Source: Scolanthus callimorphus
Taxonomy: Eukaryota; Cnidaria; Anthozoa; Actiniaria; Edwardsiidae
DNA: 64,000 nucleotides
Direction of reading: 5' to 3'
Assembly: GCA_033964015.1 (NCBI GenBank)
Contig: CM066912.1
Span: 16,837,399 to 16,901,398, forward strand
Shown: positions 63,331-64,000 of the stretch, piece after piece
How positions within the stretch are numbered: the first letter of the stretch is position 1
Layout of the letters: each line of letters opens with the position of its first letter
Position numbers and translations under genes: made by a program
Notes under the pieces: generated by a model
Databases searched by the model: none
What the model was told of the DNA's origin: nothing
Seen by the model: the letters and a program-made list of their open reading frames with translations, nothing else

Positions 63331-64000
63331 TTGGCCTTAGAAGCATTAGATGCAGGCAATTGTTGGATTCGAATGTTTTTTGCTGATTTCCGCAAAGGTT
63401 TCGATCTTATCGACCACACCATCCTCCTACAAAAACTTAAGTCGTTTGGTATCCACCCATGTTTAGTCCGTTGGGTTGCCTGTTTTTTGCTGCATAGATC
63501 TCAGTTCGTTAGGGTCTCGGCCTCAAAGTCGCCACCCCTTTTCATAAAGGGAGGTATTCCCCAGGGCACCCGGTTGGGCCCCTTGTTGTTCGCCGTCATG
63601 GTAAATGACCTCGCTGCAACATGGGAACCAAGGGCTAAATACGTGGATGACCTCACGGTCTTAGAAATTGTCCCTAGGAATTCTGCATCTGTATTAAGGA
63701 ATATTGTTAATGACATAAATTGCGTTGCCATTGGTAACAACATGCTTTTAAATCCGAAAAAGTGTAAATCCATGGCGGTAAATCCATTTCTTACATTACA
63801 ACAGTTACATCTGTCTCCCCCTCGCTATCGGTGGTTCGCTAATCGAGCGTGTCAAGTCTTTCAAATTCCTCGGAATTTGGATTTCTAACGACTTGTCGTG
63901 GGGGGCACACTGTGACTACGTAATTAAGAAGTGCAACCACCGACTATACGCATTAAGGAAGCTGAAACGTTGTGGCGTGGCGGAGGCCGATATTGTGACG
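63331..64000 (+). pseudogene. LINE reverse transcriptase fragment, runs off the window
   Basis: The frame 63331-63888 has MFFADFRKGFDLIDHTILL (motif A), KGGIPQGTRLGPLLFAVMV (motif B), AKYVDDLTVLE (motif C, YVDD) and LLNPKKCKSMAV. A frameshift near 63800-63830 leads to VKSFKFLGIWISNDLSW, which remains open to the window end. It belongs to the CR1/Jockey-like assemblage but is clearly different from the LINE at 21-24 kb. The 5' portion (endonuclease) is absent, so it is 5' truncated. Confidence 0.85.

Noticed and set aside
1..64000. tRNA, rRNA or small structured RNA genes
   Set aside because: No convincing tRNA cloverleaf, rRNA segment or snRNA was seen by eye; a covariance search would be needed to exclude small ones.

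Overview
ORGANISM. This is eukaryotic, metazoan DNA, AT-rich and intron-bearing, and most of it is transposable element. I infer an anthozoan cnidarian, probably a stony coral. The reasons are a Cys-loop receptor exon with metazoan splice sites, a mixture of BEL/Pao, Gypsy and CR1/Jockey-type retroelements with Crypton/DUF3504-type recombinase debris, and very many inverted-repeat (foldback/MITE) elements. No rRNA, tRNA or CRISPR array was seen. Host coding content is small: one Cys-loop receptor exon (5607-5827, minus), one probable terminal exon of an unidentified gene (10686-10941, plus) and one weak exon candidate (51307-51590, minus). LAYOUT. 0-4 kb: a Crypton-type tyrosine recombinase pseudogene split by a foldback element and other debris. 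4-9 kb: receptor exon, two foldbacks. 9.0-9.63 kb: two tiny convergent cysteine-rich genes sharing a polyadenylation zone. 9.9-10.6 kb: a 17-bp minisatellite. 12.9-13.6 kb: a ~127-bp satellite. 14.3-15.1 kb: a long hairpin. 16.1-20.2 kb: a decayed Gypsy element. 20.3-21.5 kb: two hairpin elements. 21.6-24.9 kb: an almost complete LINE with one frameshift. 25-36 kb: a family of hairpin-ended DNA elements flanked by TTA, nested three deep, carrying 128-bp tandem arrays whose core is a 20-bp palindrome made of two CRE (TGACGTCA) sites. They interrupt a compact virus-like locus of small genes (NUMOD1-like proteins and a zinc ribbon). 36.2-49.5 kb: a nested stack. A GGTACC-rich repeat is split by a huge foldback, which is split by a BEL/Pao element (38346-46524), whose 5' LTR is split by a Mutator-like MITE; a ~1.04 kb composite element is also inserted twice. 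50-55 kb: two MITEs and a BEL fragment. 55.9-60.8 kb: a LINE 3' fragment split by a young Gypsy element (LTRs differ at one base, 5-bp target duplication). 60.9-64 kb: a hexanucleotide repeat, a MITE and the start of another LINE reverse transcriptase that runs off the window. HOW IT FITS TOGETHER. The window records repeated insertion of transposons into transposons. None of the retroelements is intact: each has a frameshift, deletion, stop or lost catalytic residue. The two most unusual features are the CRE-array transposon family and the interrupted array of small virus-like genes at 27.6-27.9 plus 34.4-35.15 kb. All homology statements come from reading the sequence and recalled family motifs; no database search was run.
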